From Jaltomata sinuosa (Eukaryota; Streptophyta; Magnoliopsida; Solanales; Solanaceae), in NCBI GenBank assembly GCA_003996215.1, contig QJPP01007221.1, positions 464,595-528,594 of the forward strand: a DNA stretch of 64,000 nucleotides, written 5' to 3'. Position 1 is the first letter of the stretch, and every line of letters starts with the position of its first letter. Both the position numbers and the translations under genes were made by a program. Below the pieces are notes generated by a model. That model ran no database searches and had not been told where the DNA came from. It was given only the letters and a program-made list of their open reading frames with translations. This document shows, piece by piece, positions 44,912 to 57,117 of this stretch.

Positions 44912-45747
44912 TGTCACGACCCAACCTACTGCGAGTGGTACCCACCTAAAACCGTCGGATGACCGAACCAATAATTCAACCAACATTAAGCAAAACTAAC
45001 AGCTCAAAACCCGATGCATTAAATTAAACTAGCATTCATAGCCAAAAATACTAATAATAAAGATCATGCGGAAAACACCCCTAGAATCTAAAAATTGTGT
45101 ACCAAAACATTTACTAATATCTAGAGTGCAGGGATGCAACCCTAAAAACAGGAACTCTAAGGCCGAAACAATGGACTAGAAACAAGCTAGTTAAAACCAT
45201 GGTAACCCAAACGAAGCAGCTCACACTTGGATTCTGGAAATGTTGGGACTAAAGTTGATGTCGCTTAGTAACCACTGGAATATGTCCTGTACTCATAAAA
45301 GGAAAGCAAGTATAGTATCAGTACACAAAACCACAGTGTACTGGTAGGATCATCGTCCAGCTCCAATAAACAACATATGAACATTAAACTACAGTTGAGT
45401 ACAGTAAGAAAAACATGTAATAACAAGCCAACAAAATATAACCCAGACTCTCAGTCCTTCCCCTAACTTACCAACTGTATGAAACAGGTCCGACAACCAT
45501 CACAATAATAACAAATACCAACAAGTTGACCCTTTTCAAGTAACCCATACCAACCAAGGATCCTTCGGACCACCTACAGTGTTCAACATGCAATCCTGGT
45601 ATATACAAAGACCAACCCCACAATTAAGTGCAACCACCCGACCACTCATGGGCCAATATGAAACAATCACAATTCAAGAAATAATCTGGTCTACTCATGG
45701 AACCAAACACAACATGCAACCAAACAAGTATAACAAACCCCTACCAA

Positions 45748-45895
45748 GCGTGGTACCCGAGCTGACCATATAGAACCTATACCAGGCATGGTACCTGAGC
45801 CAACTGATATATGTATCTCGTACCAGGCATGGTAGCTGAGCCAATCGATATGTATCCGATACCAGGCGTGGTACCCGAGCTAACCGAATTTCATA
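45748..45895. repeat. Tandem hairpin repeats, four units (C 3' LTR)
   Basis: Each unit has TACCAGGCRTGGTA-like palindromes followed by CCGAGCYAACCGA-like spacers. Confidence 0.82.
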
Positions 45896-46639
45896 CACAA
45901 TCCAACAATCAACAATTAATGAACAAATCACACTTGTAAACCAACAAGCAACAAAGCCAAGTTCATTTCACATGATTGACAATCAGATATTTAGACAGTC
46001 ATAATTCCATTCCCTAACCATACAATGCACATACAACACTAAGCGACAGTTATATGAACAAATATTGTAATTAGGAAAACAACAACCATCATCTACCTCA
46101 AATTAGCCTGAAAGCTCTCACTGGATCGGAACCTTCCGTTTCTTGAAGCTTTCGCTTGCCCTTGGTCTAAAACAATTACACATAACTAAAATCAATCCAA
46201 ATGGCCTAACAATTCCCCGAATTATACTCAAATCCTAATCTCCAGGCCAAACTATGATCATTCCACCTATCCTAGGGCTTTCTCACTATTAGTTCACCTA
46301 AAACTATCATTTCTACTGATACATTAAGCAAATTATGGTGAATAGATCATAAATGAACAATTATAAACAAGACCCAAGAGTTTCTACACCCTAGAATCCC
46401 CTATTACCCCGGATTCTACCTTCTTAGGTCAACCCAAACCTTCCCCCAAACTCATAATTAATGATTCTAAAGTCTGGTAATCAAAGTATTGTAGTAGGGG
46501 AGTAAAATCCTTACCTTTAGGAAGAAAATTGGTGGAAAACTAATATGGAATCTCCCAAATTTCCTCTACCCTTCCCAAAAATATTCTTGAGAATTTTTGA
46601 ACGTTTTTGGGGAAGTTTTTGTATTAAGTGCGACTTATT

Positions 46640-46795
46640 ACACTATAGCGGTCCCCACACCACTATAGCAGCACCATTGTAGCGGAACCCGCCTGCTATG
46701 GTGGTGCTGACCGCCTTGACTTCTGGTATAACTGGAATTTCTCCACTATAGCAGTCATCATGGTAGTGCGGTGTCAACTGCTATAGAAATTGGCA
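46640..46795. repeat. GC-rich palindrome array (C 3' LTR)
   Basis: CACTATAGCGG, CACTATAGCAG, TTGTAGCGGAA and related decayed motifs lie in the same order as in A and B. Confidence 0.78.
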
Positions 46796-47180
46796 CGGAA
46801 CAAAACCTTGGAAAATCTCCCAAAGATGCCCATTTTATAACACACTTCAAATCCTGACGTTCTAAATCAATCCCTTCACATCAACTTTGATATCGGGAGT
46901 TCTACTCACGCAAATTCACTTTCAAAAAGTCCCCTGGACTCCTTAACGCCTTATCTAATGGAAAAACTAGCTCAACCTAAGACATTTTGCCCAATCCTTT
47001 CCCAAATTTCCCTAGAACATACCTTTATCAGAATCCATCCAAGACTTGCCTAGCCCCAAATTCCCAACTCCCAAACCCGAAAGTTTTCCAACTCAAAACT
47101 TCACACGAATAGTTTACCCATAATGGTGGATCAAGTTATTATAATAGGTACCAATTTACCCATCATTCATCCCCGAATAA

Positions 47181-48715
47181 TCAAACCCGAAAAAGATGAG
47201 CTAAAAGAGAGAAAAGGGTAGTACATGAATCCTCAAACATGTGAGGGTACTTGTCCTGCATGCCCTTCTCGGTTTCCCAAGTGGCTTCCTCAATTGGATG
47301 ATGCTTCCATTAAACTTTTACCTATCTGATCTCCTGGTTTCTCAACTTTCGGACATCCTAATCAAGAATTGCAACCGACTCCTCTTCGTACTGAAGGTCC
47401 TTGTCCAACAAGATCGAATCCCACTTAATAATGTACTCCTTATCCCCATGGTATCGCTTCAACACAGATACATGAAAGACTAGATGGACCCCAAACAAAC
47501 TGGGTGGAAGTGCTAACCTGTAAGCCACTGGCCCTATAATCTCGAGGACCTCAAATAGACCGATATACTTAGGGCTAAGCTTGCCCTTCTTGCCGAATCA
47601 CATTACCCCTTTTATTAGTGACACCTTCAACAACACTTGTCCACCAATATGAAATGACATGTCTCTTACCTTGCGATTTGTATACTCTTTCTGCCTGGTC
47701 TGGGCTGCTAGTAACTTAGTTTGAATACTTCTCACTTTTTCCTATGCTTTCTTCACCATGTCAACTCCCAAAGGTTTCATATCACCTGCCTCAAACCACC
47801 CTATGGGTAATCTATATTACCTCTTATAAAATGCCTCGAATGGTACCATGTCAATACTAGAGTGATATCTGTTGTTGTATGAGAACTCACACAATGGTAG
47901 GAATTGGTCCCAATAGCCCTCAAAATCAATCACATATTCTCTCAGCATGTCCTCTAGAACCTGAATCGTCCTCTCCAACTGACCATCTGTCTGAGGATGA
48001 AAAGTTGTGTTGAAAGTGAGTTGGGTGCCCAACTCTTCATGCAACTTACCCCAGGACATAGAAGTAAACATCATAACCCTGTCTGAAATAATAGAGAGTG
48101 GCACCCCATGCAATCCCACGATTTCCTTGACATATATCTTGGCCAACTGCTGTGAATTATAATCCACCCTGACCAAAAGAAATGAGCTGACTTGGTCAGC
48201 CTGTCCATAATTACCCAAATAGAGTCATACTTTCCCAAGGTCTTAGGAAGATCCTACATGAAATCCATGGCTATTCTTTCCCACTTCCCCTCAGGAATGG
48301 ACATCCTCTGAAGCAATCCGTATGGCCTTTGATGCTCATACTTAACCTGCTGATGATTCTGACACTTGGAAACATATTCTACTATGCCCCTTTCAATCCC
48401 AGGCCACAAATAAAGTCGTCTCAAGTCCTGGTATATTTTGGTTACCCCCGGATGAATTGAATACCATGAACCATAAGCTTCTAACAACACATTCTGTATT
48501 AAGTCATCAACACGAGGAACACAAATCCGCCCTCTATAGCACAATACTCTACCAGTGTCTAATATGGCATCCCGGGCCTCCTCGAACACCACCTTGTTTC
48601 GAAGCTTGTTCAACTGTGCATCTTGAAACTGTTTGGCTTTGATTTCCTCTAGAAATGTAGGTTTAACCTCAATACGTGCCAGCACGCCACCCTGTTCTGA
48701 AATGCCCAACTGCAT
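47181..48715 (-). pseudogene. Element C integrase and chromodomain
   Basis: The zinc region and core start in 48254-48715 (YQDLRRLYLWPGIERGIVEY, CQNHQQVKYEHQ). The second part, 47817-48218, has ISDRVMMFTS (second Asp kept, following Gly changed), GQLERTIQVLEDML (Glu) and EFSYNNRYHSSIDM. A frameshift at about 48230 separates them. The chromodomain (EEATWETEKGMQ, then KYPHMFED) is readable to its stop at 47181, but shifts lie upstream. Confidence 0.9.
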
Positions 48716-48759
48716 GAACTTAGATTCTTGATCCTGAATCTCCTTAGCAAAGGGTCATT

Positions 48760-50130
48760 TGGATACCCCCTAACAGGCCAAGCTACCTATGCTAACAACT
48801 TTCCATCTCAATGCATCTGCCACCACATTAGCCTTACCCGGATGATACTGGATGGTCACATCATAACCCTTCAATAGTTCTATCCACCTCCTCTATCTCA
48901 GGTTCAAATCTTTCTGTGTAAACACATGTTGCAGGCTGTGATGGTCTGTGAACACTTCACACCATAAAGGTAGTGTCTCCGGATCTTGAGTGCGAAGACC
49001 ACTACTACCAACTCTAAATTGTGGGTTGGGTAATTCCTCTCATGAGGCTTCAACTGCCTGGAAGCATAATCTATAACATTCCTATCCTGCATCAACACAA
49101 CACCCAAACCCAAATGTGAAGCATCACAAAACGCAATGAAATCTTTACCTTCAACTGACAATGATAGGATGGGAGCTGTATTCAGAAGTGTCTTGAGCTT
49201 TTGGAAGCTCTCTTCACACTTGTCAGACCAAACAAAAGATACCTCCTTATGAGTCAACCTTGTCAAGTAAGTGGCAATGGAACCAAAGTTCTTGACAAAC
49301 CTGTGATAATAGCCTGCAAGCCCCACAAAACTCCTAACCTCAGTCACAGAGCTAGGCCGGACCCAACTCTTAACTGCCTCGATCTTTTGGGGATCCACAA
49401 TCAACCCCTTTTATAAAACTACATGCCCTAAGAAGGCAACCGAAGACAACCAAAATTCACACTTTGAAAACTTGGCATACAATTTTTGGTGCCTTAATAT
49501 CCCCAGAACAATGCAAAAATGCTCTGCATGCTCCTCTTTACTCTTGGAGTAAATAAGAATGTCATCTATAAATACAATGACGGACAAATCCAAAAATGAT
49601 TTGAAGACACCATTCATCAAAATCATGAAAGCCACTGGCATATTGGTCAACCCAAATTACATTACCAAGAACTCATAATGCCCATACTGAGTCTGGAATA
49701 CCATCTTAGGTATATCTTCCAGCCTAATTTTCAAATGATGGTACCCTGATGTCAAGTCAATCTTCAAAAACACTGAAGCACCCTACAACTGATCAAAAAG
49801 GTCATCTATGTGGGGTAAGGAATACTTATTTTGGATAGTGACGTTGTTCAGTTGTCTGTAGTCTATACACATCCTTATACTACCATCCTTCTTCTTCACA
49901 AAAAATATCGGAGCACCCCAAGGTGAAGCACTGGGATGAATAAAGCTCTTATCTAAAAGTTCTTGAAGCTAAGTATTAAGTTCCCTCAACTCTGTCGGAG
50001 CTATACGATAAGGAGGAATAGAGATTGGGTGAGTTCCCGACTCCAAATCTATGTAGAAGTTAATATCCATATCTGGAGGCATGCCAGGCAAATCTGCCGG
50101 GAACACCTCCTAAAATTCAGAAACCACTAG
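48760..50130 (-). pseudogene. Element C reverse transcriptase and RNase H
   Basis: The RT catalytic box FIDDILIYS is intact (near 49557-49583), unlike in A and B. The piece 48904-49404 carries the RT thumb (VGLAGYYHRFVKNFGSIA) and RNase H (AFCDASHLGLG). It is shifted near 48960, where the REV-type CEVFTDH block is damaged. The N-terminal half up to 50130 has several stops. Confidence 0.92.
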
Positions 50131-50217
50131 AACTGACTCAATCGAAGGGGGCTCCACACTAACATCCCAAAAATGATCCAAGAAGGCCAAACAACCTTTC
50201 CCCACGAACTTCCTAGC

Positions 50218-50640
50218 CTAAATAAAGAATATAATCTTCGCCGGCTTAGGCCTGTACACACCTTCCCACTCTAGTCTATCCTTACATGGAATCTCTCGAG
50301 TCACTATCTTAGCATTACAGTTTAACACAACATGATATAGAGACAGCCAAGTCATACCCAAAATAACATCAAAATCCATCATGTCTGGAATAACCAAATC
50401 TACCCAAGTCTGCAATGCCACAAACACCACAGGACAAGTACGATACACATGGGTTACTACCATAGACTCCCCGACCAGGGTAGAAACATGAATAGGAAAA
50501 TCAAGGATATCACAAGCCAAATCCCGACCCAAAGAAATTTTTACAGATACATACAAATACGCGGAACCTGGATCAAACAATACAAAAGCCATCCAGTCAC
50601 ATACTAAAATTGAACCTGTTATCACAACATCCAATGCCTC
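50218..50640 (-). pseudogene. Element C aspartic protease
   Basis: The 138-codon piece keeps the loop VLFDPGSAYLYVS, in which DPGS stands in for the canonical DSG/DTG. The second block reads FDVILGMTWLSLYHVVLN. The same loop, more decayed, is seen in A. Confidence 0.87.
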
Positions 50641-52108
50641 GGCCTCAGATTTTCCCGGGAATGCATAACAATGGTCCCTATCATCAATTCGAGCAACCTC
50701 TTTGGCTGGCTGCCCTATTTTCCTGCCTACACCACTATTCCCTCTGTTCCCACGGCCTCCCTAAAAATTACCTCGCTCACCCTATCGATGACCCCTGCCA
50801 TTGCCTCCTCCACCTGCCAGAACCATAGCCTTACTTTGCTGCTGAGTCTAATTTTTTGCCAGATCGTGAGGGCATTCCATCTTGAAGTCACCCATATCAC
50901 CATAATGAAAACATCCACGGTCAAGAGTAGGCATGCTAGTAGAAGTATAAGAAGCCCCCTGGCCTGTAGGAGCTGAAAATTGTTGACTGGCTCCTGGACG
51001 ACCACTCACAGAAGCTGACATGGCTAACTGAATAGGTCGAGCCGAATACACCTACTGATTGTGACCCCTGGAGTAAGAACCAATGAAATTACCTTCATTC
51101 CAGGACTTCTTGGCTAACACCTTAGCCTGCCCAAACTGTCTGACCCCCTTCAGTTTCATCACATAGTAAATTACCTCATTAAAACTCTTCCCTACCAAGG
51201 TCATATGCACAGACAAAACCTACAACTCAGTATTCAGACCCTTAGCATACAAACATATTCTCTCCTCTTCAGTACCCAGAAGTTGAGTAGCATAATGTGA
51301 CAACGCATAAAATTTATCCTCATAGGATAAAACCGACATGTTACCCTTCTCAAGGGCAAAAAAACTCATCCTTCTTGCGATCCCTCAAAGTGCGAGGCAC
51401 GTCTTTCTCCAAGAACAGAGCATGAAATTGTCCCCAAGTCATCGGAGGCAAAGTTGATGGCCGACAGTCTACATGAGCTCTCCACCACTGCTTGCCATCA
51501 TCCTGAAGATGAAAAGTAATAAATTCTACTCTATGTTGCTGCACAATACCCACCTTATGCAGCCTCTCATAACAGTCCAAAATAAACTCAAAGGCATCCT
51601 CCTTCTCTGTACCCTGAAACATTAGAGGTTTCAGTTTTAAGAATTTGGTCAGCATCTCGTGCTCGGTCCCAATCACAACAGGGCCTAGCATCGGATGGAA
51701 GAAACCATTAATACCCAATGCCGCATCTATCCTAGGAGCCGCTGAGATAGCTGGTTGAGTGCCCAGAACCTGATCTGTTGTACTAGTAGGGGTGGCTACA
51801 ATTCCGGCCTGCCCACTCAGAAAAGCCCACACCTGCTGAAATACCTCGGATGATATAAGGGGCAGGCCTGCACCTCTAACCGGTGCCGCCCCCTCTTTCT
51901 CCACGCCCTCCTCAAGTACAACCTCAGCCTCTTCCTCAACAGGATCCTAGGGTGAGGGAGGAGTCGCTGTTCTTGGCTCACCCGCTGCTTGAGCTCCACC
52001 CCTAGCGGGTGTTTCTCTTCCTCTGCCCCTGCACCTTCCTCTCCCTTTAGCTGTCTGCCCCACAGCTAGATTCGCTACCCTTGCTCTGTTATGCCTTGTA
52101 TCAACCAT
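50641..52108 (-). pseudogene. Element C gag
   Basis: It starts at ATG 52108 (MVDTRHNRARVANLAV), by analogy with A and B. A basic Gly-Arg stretch follows, then an in-frame stop near 51948. The capsid part (51350-51904) has FLKLKPLMFQGTEKEDAFEF and QWWRAHVDCRPS. The zinc knuckle CFHYGDMGDFKMECP (near 50870-50915) has its second Cys changed to Tyr and its His changed to Asp. Stops and shifts separate these parts. Confidence 0.9.
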
Positions 52109-52308
52109 CTTCAGACAAAAGAGTGAAGGGAGTTAGATACCAATTTGTATCACCAGTGCCAATTGGAATCAAGTTATAGCATGAAGGAAGAAAGAAGAGA
52201 TAGTTTCCTAAAGTCCTATAGCCCTTCGAAGAAAAGTATAGTCGTCTCTATACCATTCCACAAGACTCTACTAGACTCGTTTTGGTAGGACTAGATCAAC
52301 AAACCTAG

Positions 52309-52320
52309 GCTTTAATACCA
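52309..52320 (-). other. Primer-binding site of element C
   Basis: On the minus strand it reads TGGTATTAAAGC, with two differences (both C/G to T/A) from TGGTATCAGAGC. It lies next to the LTR edge at 52325. Confidence 0.8.
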
Positions 52321-52324
52321 TCAT

Positions 52325-54535
52325 TGTCATGACCCAACCCGCCGCAAGTGACACCCACCCAAAACCCCCAGAAGAGCGAACCAATAATTCAACCAACACT
52401 TAGTGAAACTAACAGCTCAAACCCTATGCATTAAATTAAACTAGCATTCATATACAAAAACACTAATAATAAAGATCCTGCAGAAAACACCCCTAGAATT
52501 TGAAAGTCGTGTACCAAAATATCTACTAATATCTAGAGTGCAGGGATGCAACCCCAAAAATAAGAAGTCTAAGTCCGAAACAATAGACTAGAAACAAGCT
52601 AGACGAAACCATGGTATTCTGAAAGAAGCAACTCACCCTTGGATTTTGGAAACATTGGGACTACAGTTGAGGTCGCATAGTAGCCACTGGAATATGTCTT
52701 GTACTCACAAAAGGAAAGAAAATCTAGTATCAGTACACAAAACCACACTGTACTGGTAGGATCATCGGCCAGCTCCAATAAGAAACATATGAACATTAAA
52801 CAATAGTAGAGTACAGTAAGACAAACATGTAATAACAAGCCAGCAAAGTATACACCAGACTCTCAGTCCTTCCCCCAACTTACCAACTACATGAAACAGG
52901 TCCAACAACCATCACAACAATAACAAATACCAACAAGTCGACCCTTTTCAAGTAACTCAGACCAATCAAGGATCCCTAGGACCACCTACAGTGTTCAACA
53001 TGCAATCTCGGTCTATACAAAAACCAACCCCACAATTAAGTGCAACCACCCGACCACTCATGGGACAATATGCAATAATCACAATTCAAGAAATATCCCG
53101 GTCCACTCATGAAACCAAACACAACATGAAACCAAAGAAGTATAACAAACCCATACCAAGCGTGGTATCCGAGCCGACCATATAGAACCTGTACCAGGCG
53201 TGGTACCCGAGCTAACTGATTTATGTATATTGTACCACACATGGTACCTGAGCTAACCGATATGTATCCAATACCAGGCGTGGTACTCGAGCTAACCGAA
53301 TGTCACATACAATCCAATAATCAATAATTAATGAACAAATCACACTTGTAAACCAACAAGCAACAAAGCCAAGTTCATTTATCATAATTGACAACCGGAT
53401 ATTTAGACAGTCATAATTTCATTCCCTAACCATGCAATGCACATACAATACTAAGTGACAGTTACATGAACACATATTGTAATTGGGAAAACAACAACCA
53501 GCATGTACCTCAAATTAACCTAAAAGCTCTCACCGAATCAGAGCCTTCCATTTCCTGAAGCTTTCGCTTGCCCTTGGTCTAAAACAATTACACATAACTA
53601 AAATCAATCCAAATGGCCTAACAGTTCCCCGAATTATACTCAAATCCTAATCCCGAGGCCAAACCATGATCATTCGACCCATTCCAGGGTATTCCCACCA
53701 TTAATTCACCTAAAACTATCATTTTTACGGATACATTAAGCAAATTATTGTAAGTATATCATAAATGAACAATTATAAACAAGACACAAGAGTTTCTACA
53801 CCTTAGAATCCCCTATTATCCCAGATTATACCTTCTTAGGTCAAGTCAAATCTTCCCCCAAACACATAGTTAATGATTCTAATGTCCGAGAATCAAAGTA
53901 CTATAGTAGGGGAGCAAAATCCAAACTTTTAGGAAGAAATTTGGTGGAAAACTAATATGGAATCACCCAAATCGCCTCTGCCCTTCCCGAAAACGTTCTT
54001 GACAATTTTTGAATGTCTTTGGGGAAGTTTCTGCATTAACTGCAACTTATTCTGATATAGCGGTCTCCACACCATTATAGTGGCACCGCCCTAGTGGAAC
54101 TCGCCCGCTATGGCGGTGCTGACCGCCTTGACTTCTGCTATAACGGTCATCGCGGTAGCGCAGTGTCAACCACTATAGTGGGTTGCAAAAAATAGAACCT
54201 TGGGAAATATCCCAAAGTTGCCCATTTTACAACACACTTCAAATTCGGACATTCCGAACCAACCCCTTCATGTCAACTTTGATATCGTGAGTTCTACTCA
54301 CCCAAATTCACTTTCGAAAAGTCCCCCGGACTCCTTAATGCCTTAGCTAACGGAAAAACTAGCTCAAACCAAGACATTTTGCCCAATACTTTCCTAGATT
54401 ACCCTAGACCATGCCTTTCTTAGAATTTGTCTGAGACTAGCCTAGCCCAAAATTCTCAACTCCCAAACTCAAAAGTTTTCCAACCCAAAACTTTGCGTGA
54501 ATGGTTTACCCATAACGATGGAATAAGTCATTACA
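52325..54535 (-). repeat. Element C 5' LTR (2211 bp)
   Basis: The edges are TGTCATGACC at 52325 and AAGTCATTACA at 54535. It contains hairpin repeats at 53150-53300 (four units) and palindromes at 54050-54185. It is followed by the duplication acgag. Confidence 0.92.
53150..53300. repeat. Tandem hairpin repeats, four units (C 5' LTR)
   Basis: It has the same units and number as 45748-45895. One unit is decayed (TACCACACATGGTACC). Confidence 0.82.
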
Positions 54536-54540
54536 ACGAG

Positions 54541-54990
54541 CCAAGAAGGCTAAACAGCCTTTCCCCACTTGCTTCCTAGCCCGAACAAAGGATATAATCT
54601 TTGTCGGCTTAGGCATGTACACACCTTCCCACTCTAGAATATCCTTATTCAGAATCTCTAGAGTTACTGTCTTAGAATTACAGTTTAACACAGCATGATA
54701 CAAGGACAACCAAGTTATACCCAAAATAACATCAAAATCTAGAATATCTAGAATAACCAAATCTACCCAAGTCTGAAAAACCACAAACACCACAAAGTAA
54801 GTATGATACACATGGGTCACTCCCACAGACTCTCCAACTGCGGTAGAAATATGAATGGGGAATCAAGAACATCACAAATCAATTTCAGACCCAAGGTAAA
54901 TTTAACAGATACATATGAATATGTGGAACCTGGATCAAATAATACAGAAGCCATTCGGTCACAGACGAGAATAGTACATGTTATCACCAC
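54541..54990 (-). pseudogene. Element B protease, resumed after element C
   Basis: The piece contains VDLVILDILDFDVILGITWL and the upstream VTHVYHTYFVVF block. The FDPGS-type loop lies near 54920-54945. The left end joins the sequence interrupted at 44911. Confidence 0.88.
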
Positions 54991-55328
54991 CATCTAATGC
55001 CTCAGCCTCAGACTTCCTCGAGAAGGCATAATAATGGGCTCTATCATTAATTTGGGCAACCTCTCTAGCTGAGTGCACCACTCCCCGTTCTGCATTACCA
55101 TTCCCTCTGTTTCCACGACCTCCCTGAAAATTCCCTCGCGCACCTTGTGGGCGTCCCCTGCCATGACCACCTCCACCTGCTGGAACTACAGCCTTAGTCT
55201 GCTGCTGCACCTTATTTCCTACCTGTTTGAGAGGGCATTCCCTCTTAAAATAACCCGGATCACCACAATGAAAATATCCACGATCAAGAGAGGGTTGCTG
55301 GCATAAGAATAAGAAGCCCCCTGGCCTC
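54991..55328 (-). pseudogene. Element B gag 3' part with zinc knuckle, cut by element D
   Basis: DRGYFHCGDPGYFKRECP is the zinc knuckle (about 55233-55290), with its first Cys and its His both replaced by Tyr. A Gly/Arg-rich tail (GRGRPQGARGNFQGGRGNRG) follows. Gag continues on the far side of D at 60736. Confidence 0.88.
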
Positions 55329-56666
55329 TGATGAACACTCAAATCGTGCTCTCCAAGTAGGAGGTCACGACGATCATGCAGCAAAACAAAATTTATAATT
55401 CCCAATGAGTGTTAGGGTCATACCCAAGGGAACAATATAGTCACGATCGAGCTAATAAAGAATCCAAGAAATTTATTGAAGTTTAATTAACGAAAAGGGA
55501 AAAATATATCTAAAGGGAGGTTTTTAGACTAAAACCAAAGATAAAAGAAAATCAAATAAAAGATAGGTTGATCAATGGCTTTCACCTTGCTTTCGCCAAG
55601 CAAGGGTAACAAGGGAGAATTGGGAATGTGAATTCCATACACAAGACTTGCACCCGATCAACACATGGGTAGTCTTGGCTAAAGGTGCACTTAACCATCT
55701 TTCGGCCAATCAAGCAACAATTCTCATGGATCTCTCAAACCACCACGAGTAAGCAATAACCAACAATTTTACTTGGGTAAGTTGGGTTATCTCTAACCCC
55801 AACTCTTATATGGGATTTTCTGGCAATCAAACTATATCTAGCCTTGATCTAGAGTGGAAACCCTCAAATCCCCACTATTGAATCTTTCCAAATTTAAGAA
55901 AATCCTTTCTCAAGAAAAAACTCAAATTAGAAAGTTAAGTCAATGTTTGCAACCATTGACTATAAATTTAAGCAATGGAGGATTCAATAGACCCAAATAA
56001 TCAAACAAGATCAAAATCTATATATAAATTTAATATCCAAACAAGTATTATCTCTAATACAAACCCAAATCTCAATTCAACAATTACACCAATAAAATAG
56101 CAATTAAGAGCAAGAGTTGAAGAATGGAAACTAAGGATTTTACAATAAAGAGCATCTGAATCTTTACTCCTATGGTATTGGTTGATGAACTTTCTCTCTA
56201 AGCTTGCCAAAAGTTGTGAGAATAGCCAAAGATGTGTTACAAATCGGCTGAGAAGACTTTTATGTGGATTGGGGTTTCCAAATATCTGAGATTCCTAAAC
56301 TGCCCCAGCTGCCTTCGCTTTCCTTCTTCGCCTACGTGGAAGGTCGGCCATGTACGCAAAGTGTCTTTGTTTGGTTGACCTTCATGTACGCGATCAAGGG
56401 GTCGCATTCACAAAGCTTTAATTTAGTTGGCCTTCACATACGCATATGGGAAACCGCGTTTTCAAAGGCATGTACTGCTGCCAGCTACTTGCTTCTCCGA
56501 ATAGCTCCCTTTTGACTTATTTTCATCCGAATTCTTCCCGAACACTTCTAAAACACAGGAAGTAGCAAAATAGAAGTAATCCGTGTTAATTGCACTATTT
56601 TTTCACTTATTCTTAGCAAAAGCATAAGTTTAAAGGTTCAATAAGTAGGTAGAATATCAACATTCA
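55329..56666 (-). repeat. Element D 3' LTR (1338 bp)
   Basis: It aligns with 59391-60730 throughout, for example the GGCTTTCACCTTGCTTTCGC segment near 55577 and 59638. It contains decayed CpG motifs of the CATTCGCGAAGGC type near 56320-56470. Confidence 0.92.
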
Positions 56667-57117
56667 CATCGATGCCATCAATGAGGGCTGCCACCATCAA
56701 TTCTTGGTCAGGGGTCACATCGATGTCATGAGAGGATGGTATGATCCTCACACAGATATTCGAAAGCCAAGTCTTGGTTTCTGCAGTGAACTCATGTGAA
56801 TCAACCCCTTTTTGCGAAGTCAACCAATTTTGAGTCACCCCATCATGCAACTTATCTACCAACCACTTGCGTCCTTCAGCTTTGGAGTTTGTAATGTAAA
56901 CCTCATTGTCAGTATCTGAAAGGTTGTATAGTGCGTTGATGATCTCGGAGTTGAAACTCACTTGGACCCCCCGAACGATAGTGACTAGTGCGCCATTGAA
57001 ATCTGTGATCAAAGCACTAGCATAGAACTCAGTGACCACTGTGTGGTTAGCTATAATGGGTGGAGGGGCAAAGCATATCCACCCCCTCTCCACCAACCTC
57101 TTATAGAATTCTGGCAT
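56638..57117 (-). pseudogene. Element D conserved ORF (Transposase_32-like), truncated at the LTR
   Basis: The 159-codon stretch has FYKRLVERGW near its start, VTEFYASALITDFNGA, TIVRGVQVSFNSEIINALYN, and a C-terminal IIPSSHDIDVTPDQELM block. This order fits the 'putative plant transposon protein' domain found in Athila-type and other plant LTR elements (from memory). The frame reaches into the 3' LTR (edge at 56666) and stops at 56638. The normal continuation is missing, so a deletion joined this gene to the LTR. Its role is not known. Confidence 0.7.

Larger units (their letters stand above)
44912..47143 (-). repeat. Element C 3' LTR (2232 bp)
   Basis: It begins TGTCACGACCC and ends at a decayed GTTATTATA (the complement of TGTAATGAC). 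It has four hairpin units at 45748-45895 and a palindrome array at 46640-46795. Confidence 0.9.
44912..54535 (-). mobile_element. Element C: complete Ty3/Gypsy chromovirus nested in B
   Basis: Both LTRs (2232 and 2211 bp) and a 5181-bp internal region with gag, PR, RT, RH, INT and chromodomain are present. The duplication atgag (44907-44911) / acgag (54536-54540) has one mismatch. The B coding sequence can be followed from one side to the other: gccaagaaggc at 54540 continues the gaagatgag at 44911, just as C's own copy reads near 50165-50190. C is therefore younger than B. Confidence 0.96.

Noticed and set aside
56264..56515. 83-codon open frame shared with 60327-60578
   Set aside because: Both are the same stretch of the D LTR read antisense. 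Sharing reflects LTR identity, not a gene.
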